The position numbers were made by a program, and so were the translations under genes. Below are positions 1-6,633 of a stretch of DNA of 64,000 bases, piece by piece; within the stretch, counting starts at the first letter, position 1, and each line of letters opens with the position of its first letter. Source of the DNA: Nocardia anocheti (lineage in GTDB: Bacteria; Actinomycetota; Actinomycetes; Mycobacteriales; Mycobacteriaceae); NCBI RefSeq assembly GCF_029675105.1, contig NZ_JAQQFV010000003.1, positions 124,001-188,000 on the forward strand. The letters run 5' to 3'. The notes under the pieces are model-generated. The model did not search any database. It saw only the letters and a program-made list of their open reading frames with translations, and was not told the DNA's origin.

Positions 1-690
1 GTGCGTTCAGGTCAGTCCGACCGCGTGGTGATCTCGCGTGCGGTGGAACCGCTGGTGCACACCCTGGCCACCCTGCTCGACAACGCGCTGCGGTACTCGC
101 CGCCGTCGTCGTTCGTCGAGGTCGGGTTCCAGGAGGGCCACCACGGCGTCACCGTGATCATCGACGACGCGGGCATGCGGATGAGTCCCGAGCAGCTCGA
201 GGACGCCCGCCAGGTGCTCAGCGGCGAACGTCCCGTCGACATCCACGATCTGGGCCCCGCGCCCAAGGTCGGTTTCCCCGGTATCGCCGCGCTGGCGCGT
301 CGCTACGGCTTCTCCGTGCACGTCGACGGACCCAATATCTTCGGCGGCATGCGGGCCATGGTGTATGTGCCCGCCGCGCTGCTGGTCTCGGGCGCGGCCC
401 CGCGCCTGCCCGAACCGGAACTCACCGCGCCCGCGCACGTCCCGGTGCCGGTGCCCGACCTCGTCGAGCCCGAACGCGGCGCCGAGGTCCACGAGATCAC
501 CAGCGGCGGGCTGCCCAAGCGCCGTCGCAGGCCGGTGGCCCCGGATTCGGCGGGGGCCGCCACCGAAGAAGCGGGGCAGGCTCGCCCCGAACTCGCCGCT
601 GCCTGGCACAGCGGTTCCCGCAGCGGTCGCGCCGCTGCGGCCGAGCGAACCACGGAAGGAACAGCCGATGAGCACACCGGTGGCCGATAG
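1..690 (+). CDS. Conservon sensor-kinase-like ATPase, C-terminal part (CvnA-like), cut by window edge
   Basis: This is the end of a histidine-kinase-like protein; the N-terminal sensor and membrane part lies before base 1, so the GTG at base 1 is probably an internal codon. The visible part is an ATP-binding (HATPase_c) domain: an N-box reading LLDNALRYSP near residue 25, a D-D-A-G nucleotide-binding turn near residue 55, and a late VGFPGIAALARRYG segment. A Pro/Ala-rich tail follows. The next four genes are a Roadblock protein, a DUF742 protein, a small GTPase and a P450, which is the order of Streptomyces conservons (cvnABCDE). In that family CvnA is a membrane sensor that assembles with the other three on the membrane. 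The assignment rests on this gene order and the ATPase motifs. Confidence 0.85.
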   Translation: MRSGQSDRVVISRAVEPLVHTLATLLDNALRYSPPSSFVEVGFQEGHHGVTVIIDDAGMRMSPEQLEDARQVLSGERPVDIHDLGPAPKVGFPGIAALARRYGFSVHVDGPNIFGGMRAMVYVPAALLVSGAAPRLPEPELTAPAHVPVPVPDLVEPERGAEVHEITSGGLPKRRRRPVAPDSAGAATEEAGQARPELAAAWHSGSRSGRAAAAERTTEGTADEHTGGR

Positions 691-1078
691 CACGAACCGA
701 TTGGCGTGGCTGCTCGGGGATCTGGAGATCCCCGGCGTCCGCTTCGCGGTGCTGCTGTCCGAGGACGGACTGCGCATCGCCCACTCCCGTGGTGTGGCCA
801 AGGACGACGCCGAGCGCTTCGCCGCGGCCGCCTCGGGCCTGCGTTCGCTCGGCAAGGCGCTCGGGGAGTTCTGCGGTGGCTCGCAGAACGCGGTGCGACA
901 GAACATGACCGAGTACGACGAGGGCATGATCATGATCACCGCCGCCGGGACGGGCGCGCTCCTAGGCGTGGCGACCACCCTCGACGTCGACGTCGCGCTG
1001 GTCGCCCACCGGATGAACGAGCTGGCCTCGCGGGTCGGCCACGAGATCGGCAGCGCACCCCGACACGGTGGCAGGTAA
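668..1078 (+). CDS. Roadblock/LC7 domain protein (CvnB-like)
   Basis: A 136-residue protein covering one Roadblock/LC7 fold, the family that acts as GTPase-activating or scaffold partner for Ras-like GTPases (MglB, CvnB). The body reads NRLAWLLGDLE, then GLRIAHSRG, a central helix with many Ala and Gly, and LDVDVALVAHRMNELASRVG near the C-terminus, all typical of bacterial Roadblock proteins. I chose the ATG at 668 because the upstream frame only overlaps the kinase tail. It overlaps the end of the kinase gene by 23 bases, and its stop codon shares one base with the start of the next gene, so the operon looks translationally coupled. It probably regulates the GTPase two genes downstream. Confidence 0.9.
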   Translation: MSTPVADSTNRLAWLLGDLEIPGVRFAVLLSEDGLRIAHSRGVAKDDAERFAAAASGLRSLGKALGEFCGGSQNAVRQNMTEYDEGMIMITAAGTGALLGVATTLDVDVALVAHRMNELASRVGHEIGSAPRHGGR

Positions 1079-1428
1079 TGACCCGCGGCAGGCGTGATCC
1101 CGACCTGGTCCGGTCCTATGTGCGGGCCGGTGGACGGGTGAAGGCGGCGCGCGAACTGGACCTGGTGACCCTGATCCGCGCGGTCGCCGACCCGCGGCCG
1201 GACCACCGGCCCGACCAGCGCCGGGTGCTGACACTGTTGAGCCGCCGTGGCGCGCTCTCCATCGCCGAACTGTCGGCCTATCTCGATCTGCCCGCCTCGG
1301 TGGTGAAGATCCTCGTGTCCGATCTGCTCGACAGCGGACACCTGCAGTGCCCCACTCCGGCCGAGGTGAAGCCGGAACTAGCGTTGATCAAGGAGGTGCT
1401 GCATGGGCTCCGTGCCCTCGCGGGCTGA
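1078..1428 (+). CDS. DUF742 protein (CvnC-like)
   Basis: A 116-residue protein of the DUF742 family, found almost only in conservon operons. The N-terminus (RRDPDLVRSYVRAGGR) is the usual opening of the family. The C-terminal half looks like a winged helix: GALSIAELSAYLDLPASVVKILVSDLL is a plausible helix-turn-helix. The start overlaps the Roadblock gene (TAATG), and the end overlaps the GTPase gene by 26 bases. In Streptomyces the CvnC protein is part of the membrane complex of kinase, Roadblock protein and GTPase; its biochemical role is not well defined. Confidence 0.9.
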   Translation: MTRGRRDPDLVRSYVRAGGRVKAARELDLVTLIRAVADPRPDHRPDQRRVLTLLSRRGALSIAELSAYLDLPASVVKILVSDLLDSGHLQCPTPAEVKPELALIKEVLHGLRALAG

Positions 1429-2005
1429 GGTCGATTACGTCGCGGATACCGTGACGCGCTCGGTGAAGATCCTGGTGGCAGGCAATTTCGGGGTCGGCAA
1501 GACCACCTTCGTCGGGACCGTGTCCGAGATCAAGCCGCTGCGTACCGAGGAGACCATCACCGAGGCCAGCATCGGTGTCGACGACATGGCCGGGCTCGGC
1601 ACCAAGGTGCAGACCACGGTCGCGCTCGACTTCGGCAGGCTCACTCTGAATCCGCAACTGGCCCTGTACCTGTTCGGCACGCCGGGCCAGGAACGCTTCG
1701 CCCCGCTGTGGGAGGAACTGGCCCGGGGCGCGCTGGGTGCGCTGGTCCTGGTCGACACCCGACGGATCGAGAAGGCCGACGACGTGCTCTCCGCGCTCGA
1801 GCAGCGCGGGGTGCCCTACGCGGTGGCCGTCAACGAGTTCGAGGGTTTCCGTCGCTATCCGCTCGAGGAGATCCGCGAGGCGCTGGACCTGGCACCGGAG
1901 ACCCCGGTGGTCGCCGTCGACGCGCGTCGTCGCGATCACGGCCTGCGCGCGCTGATCACGCTGGCGGAGTTCCTGTTCCGCAGGCAGGAAGTGGCGGCGT
2001 CGTGA
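1403..2005 (+). CDS. Small Ras-like GTPase (CvnD-like)
   Basis: A 200-residue GTP-binding protein of the bacterial Ras-like (MglA/CvnD) group. The P-loop GNFGVGKT is at residues 27-34, and the switch II region contains GTPGQERF at residues 92-99, which in other small GTPases binds and hydrolyses GTP. The usual NKxD specificity motif is replaced by a V-N-E-F segment, as is common in this subgroup. It acts as a switch with the upstream Roadblock protein as likely regulator. The stop overlaps the GTG start of the P450 by four bases (GTGA), so expression of the switch and the P450 should be linked. Confidence 0.93.
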   Translation: MGSVPSRAEVDYVADTVTRSVKILVAGNFGVGKTTFVGTVSEIKPLRTEETITEASIGVDDMAGLGTKVQTTVALDFGRLTLNPQLALYLFGTPGQERFAPLWEELARGALGALVLVDTRRIEKADDVLSALEQRGVPYAVAVNEFEGFRRYPLEEIREALDLAPETPVVAVDARRRDHGLRALITLAEFLFRRQEVAAS

Positions 2006-3207
2006 CCCTGGATCTCTCGCTCGACGAGCGCGTGCCCATGTACGCGCCCGAGTTCGCCGCCGATCCGCAGGCCGCCTATCGGGAGATGCGCCGCCGGTTC
2101 GGTTCGGTGGTGCCGGTGGAGCTCTCGCCCGGTATCCGGGCGACGCTGGTCATCGGCTATCACACCGCCGTGCGCATCCTCAACGATCCCGAGCACTTCC
2201 CGGCCGACCCGCGGATGTGGCAACGCGACATCCCGCAGGACTGCCCGGTGCTGCCCATGTTGCAGTTCCGGCCCGCCGCGCTGCGCACCACCGGCGCCGA
2301 GCACGCCCGCTACCGGCAGGCCAATGTCGCCGGGATCGCCGGGGTCGACCTGTACGCGATGCACACCACCATCGAGCAGTTCGCCATCCCGCTGATCAAC
2401 AGCTTCTGCGCCACCGGTTCGGCGGATCTGCTGAGCCAGTACGCGTTCCCGCTGGTGTTCCAGGCGCTGAACTCGATGCTCGGGTGCACGCCGGAGATCG
2501 GCCAGCAGGTGGCTACCGGCATGGCCCAGATCTTCGAGGGCGACGACGCGGAGGCGGGCAACAACCTGCTGGCCAGTGCCCTGTCGGACCTGGTCTCGCT
2601 GCGTCAGCGCGAGCCCGGTGACGATGTCGCCACCCGCCTGCTGCATCACCCCGCCGCGCTCACCGACGAGGAGATGGTGCACCAGCTGCTGGTGCTCTAC
2701 GGCGCGGGCATCGAGCCCATGCTCAACCTGGTGGTCAACACGCTGCGGTTGATGCTCACCGACGACCGCTTCGCCGGTGACGTCCTCGGCGGCAGCCTCT
2801 CCACCCGCGACGCCCTCGACGAGGTGCTCTTCACCGACCCGCCGCTGGCCAATTTCTGCATGACCTACCCGCGCCAGCCCATCCTGATCGACGAGATGTG
2901 GCTGCCCGCCAACGAACCCGTCGTGATCTCCATGTCGGCCTGCAACAACGATCCGGCCATCGCGGGCCGCGACGTGGTCGACAACCGGGCCCACCTGGCC
3001 TGGAGCGCGGGCCCACACGGCTGCCCCGCCAAATCGGTGGCCTACCTGATCGTGCAGGACGCGATCGACCAGCTACTCGACGCGCTCCCCGAACTGCGCC
3101 TGGCAGTGTCCGCCGAGGAACTGGTGTGGCGCCCCGGCCCATTCCACCGCTCCCTGGCCGCGCTGCCGGTGGAGTTCCCGAAGACGCCACCGCTGCCGAT
3201 GCCCTGA
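2002..3207 (+). CDS. Conservon cytochrome P450 lacking the ExxR motif (CYP157-like)
   Basis: A 401-residue soluble P450 fold encoded directly behind the GTPase. The heme-ligand loop keeps its cysteine in WSAGPHGCPAK, but several canonical features are changed. The K-helix reads DEVLFTDPP, so ExxR has become E-V-L-F. The usual A-N-R-D-P stretch is C-N-N-D-P, and the I-helix reads YGAGIEPML without the Glu/Thr pair that activates oxygen. Loss of ExxR is known for CYP157 enzymes of Streptomyces conservons, so this is probably a family property and not decay. The frame is intact over its full length. The GTG start at 2002 overlaps the GTPase stop. Catalytic activity and substrate are unknown; a sensing or heme-binding role is possible. 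Confidence 0.88.
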   Translation: MTLDLSLDERVPMYAPEFAADPQAAYREMRRRFGSVVPVELSPGIRATLVIGYHTAVRILNDPEHFPADPRMWQRDIPQDCPVLPMLQFRPAALRTTGAEHARYRQANVAGIAGVDLYAMHTTIEQFAIPLINSFCATGSADLLSQYAFPLVFQALNSMLGCTPEIGQQVATGMAQIFEGDDAEAGNNLLASALSDLVSLRQREPGDDVATRLLHHPAALTDEEMVHQLLVLYGAGIEPMLNLVVNTLRLMLTDDRFAGDVLGGSLSTRDALDEVLFTDPPLANFCMTYPRQPILIDEMWLPANEPVVISMSACNNDPAIAGRDVVDNRAHLAWSAGPHGCPAKSVAYLIVQDAIDQLLDALPELRLAVSAEELVWRPGPFHRSLAALPVEFPKTPPLPMP

Positions 3208-3211
3208 CCCG

Positions 3212-3692
3212 TCAACGCGGACGCAGCGCCGGTCCGACGAACCGTCCGACCAGCGCGCGTTCGGCGGCGGGGTCGGGCAGCGGCCAGATGAGTAGCGAGA
3301 GCACCACGCGCACGATCCAGCCCGCGGCCGCGTCGTCGGGAGCAATTCGGGTCAGCGTGGTCGCGAGCTGCCCGAGTTCGGGTGCGGAGGCGAGCATTCC
3401 GTCGGTGCCGGGGGAGCGGTGCCGGGTCAGCCACTGGTGCAGCACCGGGTCGGTCCGCAGGGCGGCGACGGCGGCCAGGATGGCCTCGACCGGCCTGCGC
3501 GGCGCGGGCACCCCGTCGACGGCCTTGTCGATGCGGGCGACGACCGCACCCGACGCCCGCAGCATGACCGCACGGACGAGTTGCGGTTTGCCGCCGACGT
3601 GGCGGTAGAGCGTGGCCCGCGAGCAGCCCGCGGCCGCGGCGATGTCCTCGGCGGTGACGCTGTCGATGCTGTTCGAGGAACAGCGCCAGCGC
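3212..3692 (-). pseudogene. TetR-family regulator with disrupted N-terminus
   Basis: The reverse strand encodes a clear TetR DNA-binding domain (VTAEDIAAAAGCSRATLYRHVGG) followed by about 110 residues of ligand-binding domain, ending at 3212. The first helix, ALALFLEQ, is present at 3669-3692 but in another frame: two bases appear to be missing between the Q codon and the IDSV codons near 3667. Upstream of helix 1 there is no believable N-terminus or start codon, because the sequence passes directly into the start of the divergent P450. The gene therefore lacks its beginning and carries a frameshift. An assembly error is possible. The natural target would have been the neighbouring P450 promoter, which is also missing. 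Confidence 0.65.
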
Positions 3693-4901
3693 GTTCGACC
3701 TGTTCGATCCGCTGTCCTCGACGACCCCGTCCCGCTGTACCGCGCCCTGCGCGCGCACGCACCGGTCCATCGGGTACCGGGCACGGACTTCTTCCTCGTC
3801 GCCTCCTGGGACGCGGTCACCGAGGCCGCCGCCCGCACCGCGGAGTTCTCCTCGCACCTGACCGGGGTGCTCGTCGCGAATCCCGGTGCCGCCCCGGCGA
3901 CGTTCGATCTCGACGCCGCGGGCGGGGCCGTCCACGTCCTCGCTACCGCCGACGGCGCCACCCACGCCGCCCATCGCGGCCTCGTCGGCCCGGCCCTGGC
4001 CAAACGCGTGCGCGCGCTGGGTCCGGTCGTCACCGCGCTCACCGAGCGGATCTGGAGCGAGGAACTCGACGGCGATCGGATCGACTGGGCCACCGGCATG
4101 GCCGATCGGCTTCCCCTCGCCGTGATCGCCGAACTCGTGGGGTTCCCCGCCACGGACGTGCCCCGACTGCTCACCTGGGCCTACGACTCCACCGAAATGC
4201 TGGGCGGCGTGATCGCCGAGGGGCGGATGGCCGCGCTGGTCACCTCCGCCGCCGAACTCGCCCACTACGCCTACCTTGCCCTGCGGGGGGCGAAAGAGCG
4301 TGCGGCGGAACCGGAGACATTGCTCGCGGTTCTCGTAGCGGCGGTGGCGGACGGGCGCATCGACGAGCAGCAGGCGGTGCTCATCCTGGTCCAGCTGGTC
4401 GGCGCGGGCGGCGAATCTACCGCGGGGCTGATCGCCACCGCCGCGCGCCTGCTGGCCACCGCCCCCGCGCTCCAGGCCACACTGCGTGAGCGACCGGAGC
4501 TGATCCCGGCCTTCCTCGACGAGGCGCTGCGCCTGGAATCGCCGTTCCGTGGACATCACCGGCATGTCGTGGCCGACACCCGCCTCGGCGGTGTCGACCT
4601 GCCCGAGGGCAGTCACCTGCTCCTGCTGTGGGGCGCGGCCAACCGCGATCCCGCCCGCTATCCCGAACCCGACGCCGTGGACCTCGCGCGCCCGCGCGGA
4701 CGATCCCACACCGCCTTCGGGTCCGGCGCGCACTTCTGCGTCGGCTCGACGCTGGCCCGCCTGGAGGCCACCGCCGCGATCACCCTGCTACTCGAGCGCA
4801 CCGCGCACATCACCCTGCGCGCCGACGCCCCGCCGCGCTGGGTCCCGAGCCTGTTCGTCCGGCGCCACGCGAGCCTGCCACTGCTGGTCACACCACGCTG
4901 A
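3642..4901 (+). CDS. Cytochrome P450 with truncated or shifted N-terminus
   Basis: From about 3714 onward this is a complete canonical bacterial P450. VLDDPVPLYRALR is the normal A-helix start, GAGGEST the I-helix oxygen-binding motif, EALR the ExxR motif, and FGSGAHFCVG the heme loop with the axial cysteine. The start is doubtful. The expected N-terminal AFDLFDP is encoded at 3691-3711 in a different frame, one G short of joining the main frame, and has no upstream start codon. The open frame continues into the antisense tetR gene, where ATG codons at 3642 and 3666 exist but have no ribosome-binding site. The protein may be made from one of these with a foreign N-terminus, or not at all. The enzyme would need ferredoxin partners; its substrate is unknown. 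Confidence 0.7.
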   Translation: MSSAVTLSMLFEEQRQRVRPVRSAVLDDPVPLYRALRAHAPVHRVPGTDFFLVASWDAVTEAAARTAEFSSHLTGVLVANPGAAPATFDLDAAGGAVHVLATADGATHAAHRGLVGPALAKRVRALGPVVTALTERIWSEELDGDRIDWATGMADRLPLAVIAELVGFPATDVPRLLTWAYDSTEMLGGVIAEGRMAALVTSAAELAHYAYLALRGAKERAAEPETLLAVLVAAVADGRIDEQQAVLILVQLVGAGGESTAGLIATAARLLATAPALQATLRERPELIPAFLDEALRLESPFRGHHRHVVADTRLGGVDLPEGSHLLLLWGAANRDPARYPEPDAVDLARPRGRSHTAFGSGAHFCVGSTLARLEATAAITLLLERTAHITLRADAPPRWVPSLFVRRHASLPLLVTPR

Positions 4902-5290
4902 CCCGTGACGGCGAGCGCCCCGAATTCGGTGGGGGTCGCGCAAGTTCGCCGAGCTGGTTCGTCGGCGTCATCCGGCATCGCGAAAAGTGCTCTTGTTGCG
5001 AACTGTTCGTCCTATCCGCAACCTCCGGCAAATATCGGAAACGCCCGGAACAGCGGAATTAACCGGAGGATTGCGGCGGGTGGATACCGGTTGGTTCGGC
5101 GCGTGGTGATTCGCCGGATTCGCACGATGTGGGTGTGGCGCAGAAATACCGGCTGGTAACGGTATTTCGAGGCGAAAGCGACCCTTGACGGTTGATCTTC
5201 ACCGTCCTACTGTCCCACTCGCTCGAAATGTTTCCGGACGGCACCCGGGGCCCCTGCCGTCCCCCGTATGCGTTTCCAAGGAGTATTCAC
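4902..5290. other. Intergenic region upstream of the LPMO gene
   Basis: No convincing gene is present; short open frames here lack family features and ribosome-binding sites. The stretch is visibly more AT-rich than its surroundings (for example around 4980-5170), as expected for a regulatory region. Its right end holds the promoter listed separately at 5185-5213. Confidence 0.6.
5185..5213 (+). promoter_or_regulatory. Likely housekeeping-type promoter of the LPMO gene
   Basis: TTGACG at 5185-5190 and TACTGT at 5208-5213 are separated by exactly 17 bases, a good match to an actinobacterial SigA promoter. It lies about 78 bases before the GTG start of the LPMO gene and points toward it. Confidence 0.5.
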
Positions 5291-6106
5291 GTGAGAAGTC
5301 GATTTCTGTTCCTCGCCGGTGCGATGGTGGTGGCGCCCCTCGCGACGCTGCTCGTCCCCGTCGGAAGTGCCCAGGCCCACGGCTGGGTCACCGGCCCGGC
5401 CAGCAGGCAGGAACAGTGCGCCCGCGGGCTCGTGTCCTGCGGTGCGGTGAAATACGAGCCCCAGAGTGTGGAGGGTCCGAAGGGGCTCACCACGTGTAGC
5501 GCGAACAAGTATCCCGAACTCGATGACGACACCCTCGGCTGGATACCACAGAAAGTCTCCGGCACCACGACTTTCACGTGGAAGAACACGGCCAATCACC
5601 GCACCCTGAATTGGGAATACTTCCTCGGGAACACGCGGATCGCGGTATTCGACGGACGCAACGAGCAGCCGCCGATGGAAGTCACCCACACCATCGACCT
5701 CTCGCGGTATTCCGGGCGTCAGAAATTGCGTGCGGTCTGGAACATCGGCGACACCGCCGCCGCGTTCTACAGCTGCGTCGACCTCGAGATCGGTGGCGGC
5801 GCCAGCACCCCGACCACCACCCCCAAACCGACGACCACCGCCCCGCCGACCACCACGAAGCCCCCCGCCACCACCACGAAACCGCCCACGACCACCACGC
5901 CGCCGGTCACCACCACACCCGGTGGCGGCCACCACCACCCGACGACCACCACGCCCGCCAACTCCTCGTGGCGCCAAGGCGCCACCTACGCCGTCGGCGA
6001 CAAGGTCACCTATCAGGGCGTCACCTACACCTGCAGGCAGGCACACACGGTGCACGACCCCAACTGGACGCCCCCGAATACCCCGGCCCTGTGGTCGCGG
6101 GCATGA
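5291..6106 (+). CDS. Secreted AA10 lytic polysaccharide monooxygenase with C-terminal CBM5/12
   Basis: A 271-residue exported copper enzyme that oxidatively cleaves crystalline chitin or cellulose. Residues 1-29 are a signal peptide ending in GSAQA; cleavage exposes His30 (HGWVTGP), which together with the His in NTANHRTLNW would form the copper-binding histidine brace. The core ends near AAFYSCVDLEI. A Pro/Thr linker of about 45 residues follows, then a small aromatic-rich carbohydrate-binding module (WRQGATYAVGDKV ... ALWSRA) at about 225-271. I chose GTG 5291 because AAGGAG lies 8 bases before it and the signal peptide begins there. Chitin is the more likely substrate given the CBM5/12-type module, but this is inference. 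Confidence 0.93.
   Translation: MRSRFLFLAGAMVVAPLATLLVPVGSAQAHGWVTGPASRQEQCARGLVSCGAVKYEPQSVEGPKGLTTCSANKYPELDDDTLGWIPQKVSGTTTFTWKNTANHRTLNWEYFLGNTRIAVFDGRNEQPPMEVTHTIDLSRYSGRQKLRAVWNIGDTAAAFYSCVDLEIGGGASTPTTTPKPTTTAPPTTTKPPATTTKPPTTTTPPVTTTPGGGHHHPTTTTPANSSWRQGATYAVGDKVTYQGVTYTCRQAHTVHDPNWTPPNTPALWSRA
5810..5965 (+). repeat. ACC-rich low-complexity repeat encoding the Pro/Thr linker
   Basis: Short imperfect tandem units based on ACCACC/CCGACC/CCCACC encode repeated T-T-T-P, K-P-P and T-T-K-P motifs between the catalytic and binding domains of the LPMO. Such tracts act as flexible, often glycosylated linkers and are prone to length variation by slippage. Confidence 0.75.
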
Positions 6107-6178
6107 ATCGCGTGTGTTCTCCCACCATGGACGCGCCGATGGGGTGAGGATTGGGGCCGACTCGAAGGGACGTGAGAG

Positions 6179-6571
6179 ATGAGTGACAGGAAGTTCGCTT
6201 TCGGCATCGCGGCCACCGGCGCGGCGGTGCTGGCGATGACGATCGGTGCGCCCGGCGCCTCGGCCGGTGTTTCGCAATTGACCGTCAAACCGAATATCAG
6301 TGTCGGGTCGTCGACCAATTACGGCACCGGGTGCACCTATCAATTGCTGGCCCGGCTCAGTATCGGGATCGTCCCCGTGTCCTTCTACGACAACGGCGCG
6401 CTGCTGGCCGTGGTCGCCCCCACCGATGGTGTCGCCATGTACAACTGGGTGCCCGCCGATCAGGGAATCCACACGCTGACCGCCTATCAGGACGGTATCG
6501 GCAGCAGCGCCACGGTGTCGGTGGGTCGCGGCTACCACTTCGGCGAGAACTGCGTGGTCACCGGCGGCTGA
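6179..6571 (+). CDS. Small secreted protein with Ig-like fold
   Basis: A 130-residue exported protein. The N-terminus (KFAFGIAATGAAVLAMTIGAPGASA) is a signal peptide cleaved near residue 29. The mature part of about 100 residues is rich in beta-strand patterns (PVSFYDNGALLAVVAP, GIHTLTAYQDG, SATVSVG) typical of bacterial Ig-like repeats, with two cysteines (GCTY and ENCV) placed to form a disulfide. Such proteins are common in Nocardia and mycobacteria and usually have no known role. It lies 72 bases after the LPMO gene on the same strand and could be read with it, but GAGAG before the ATG gives it its own ribosome-binding site. Confidence 0.75.
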   Translation: MSDRKFAFGIAATGAAVLAMTIGAPGASAGVSQLTVKPNISVGSSTNYGTGCTYQLLARLSIGIVPVSFYDNGALLAVVAPTDGVAMYNWVPADQGIHTLTAYQDGIGSSATVSVGRGYHFGENCVVTGG

Positions 6572-6584
6572 CCCGCGCACACGC

Positions 6585-6616
6585 CACCGGCCCGGTCCAT
6601 CAGGACCGGGCCGGTG
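6585..6616. terminator. Bidirectional hairpin terminator between secreted-protein gene and clp
   Basis: A perfect 14-bp inverted repeat (6585-6598 with 6603-6616) with a 4-base ATCA loop lies between two convergent stop codons. There is no T-run, as is usual for high-GC actinobacterial terminators. Confidence 0.75.
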
Positions 6617-6633
6617 CTGCCGTTCCCCGACCG

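Noticed and set aside
7-1341. Long reverse-strand open frame opposite the conservon genes
   Set aside because: It lies antisense to four well-supported genes and shows only composition-driven repeats of Arg, Gly, His and Ala; no domain is visible. Very high GC content makes long shadow frames common here.
4905-5159. 84-codon frame between the P450 and the LPMO gene
   Set aside because: No ribosome-binding site, an unusual AT-rich composition without coding periodicity, and no family features; it is more likely promoter region.
5810-5965. Possible CRISPR or tandem-repeat array
   Set aside because: Units are irregular, 6-12 bases, in frame with the LPMO linker and without spacers; it is a coding low-complexity tract.
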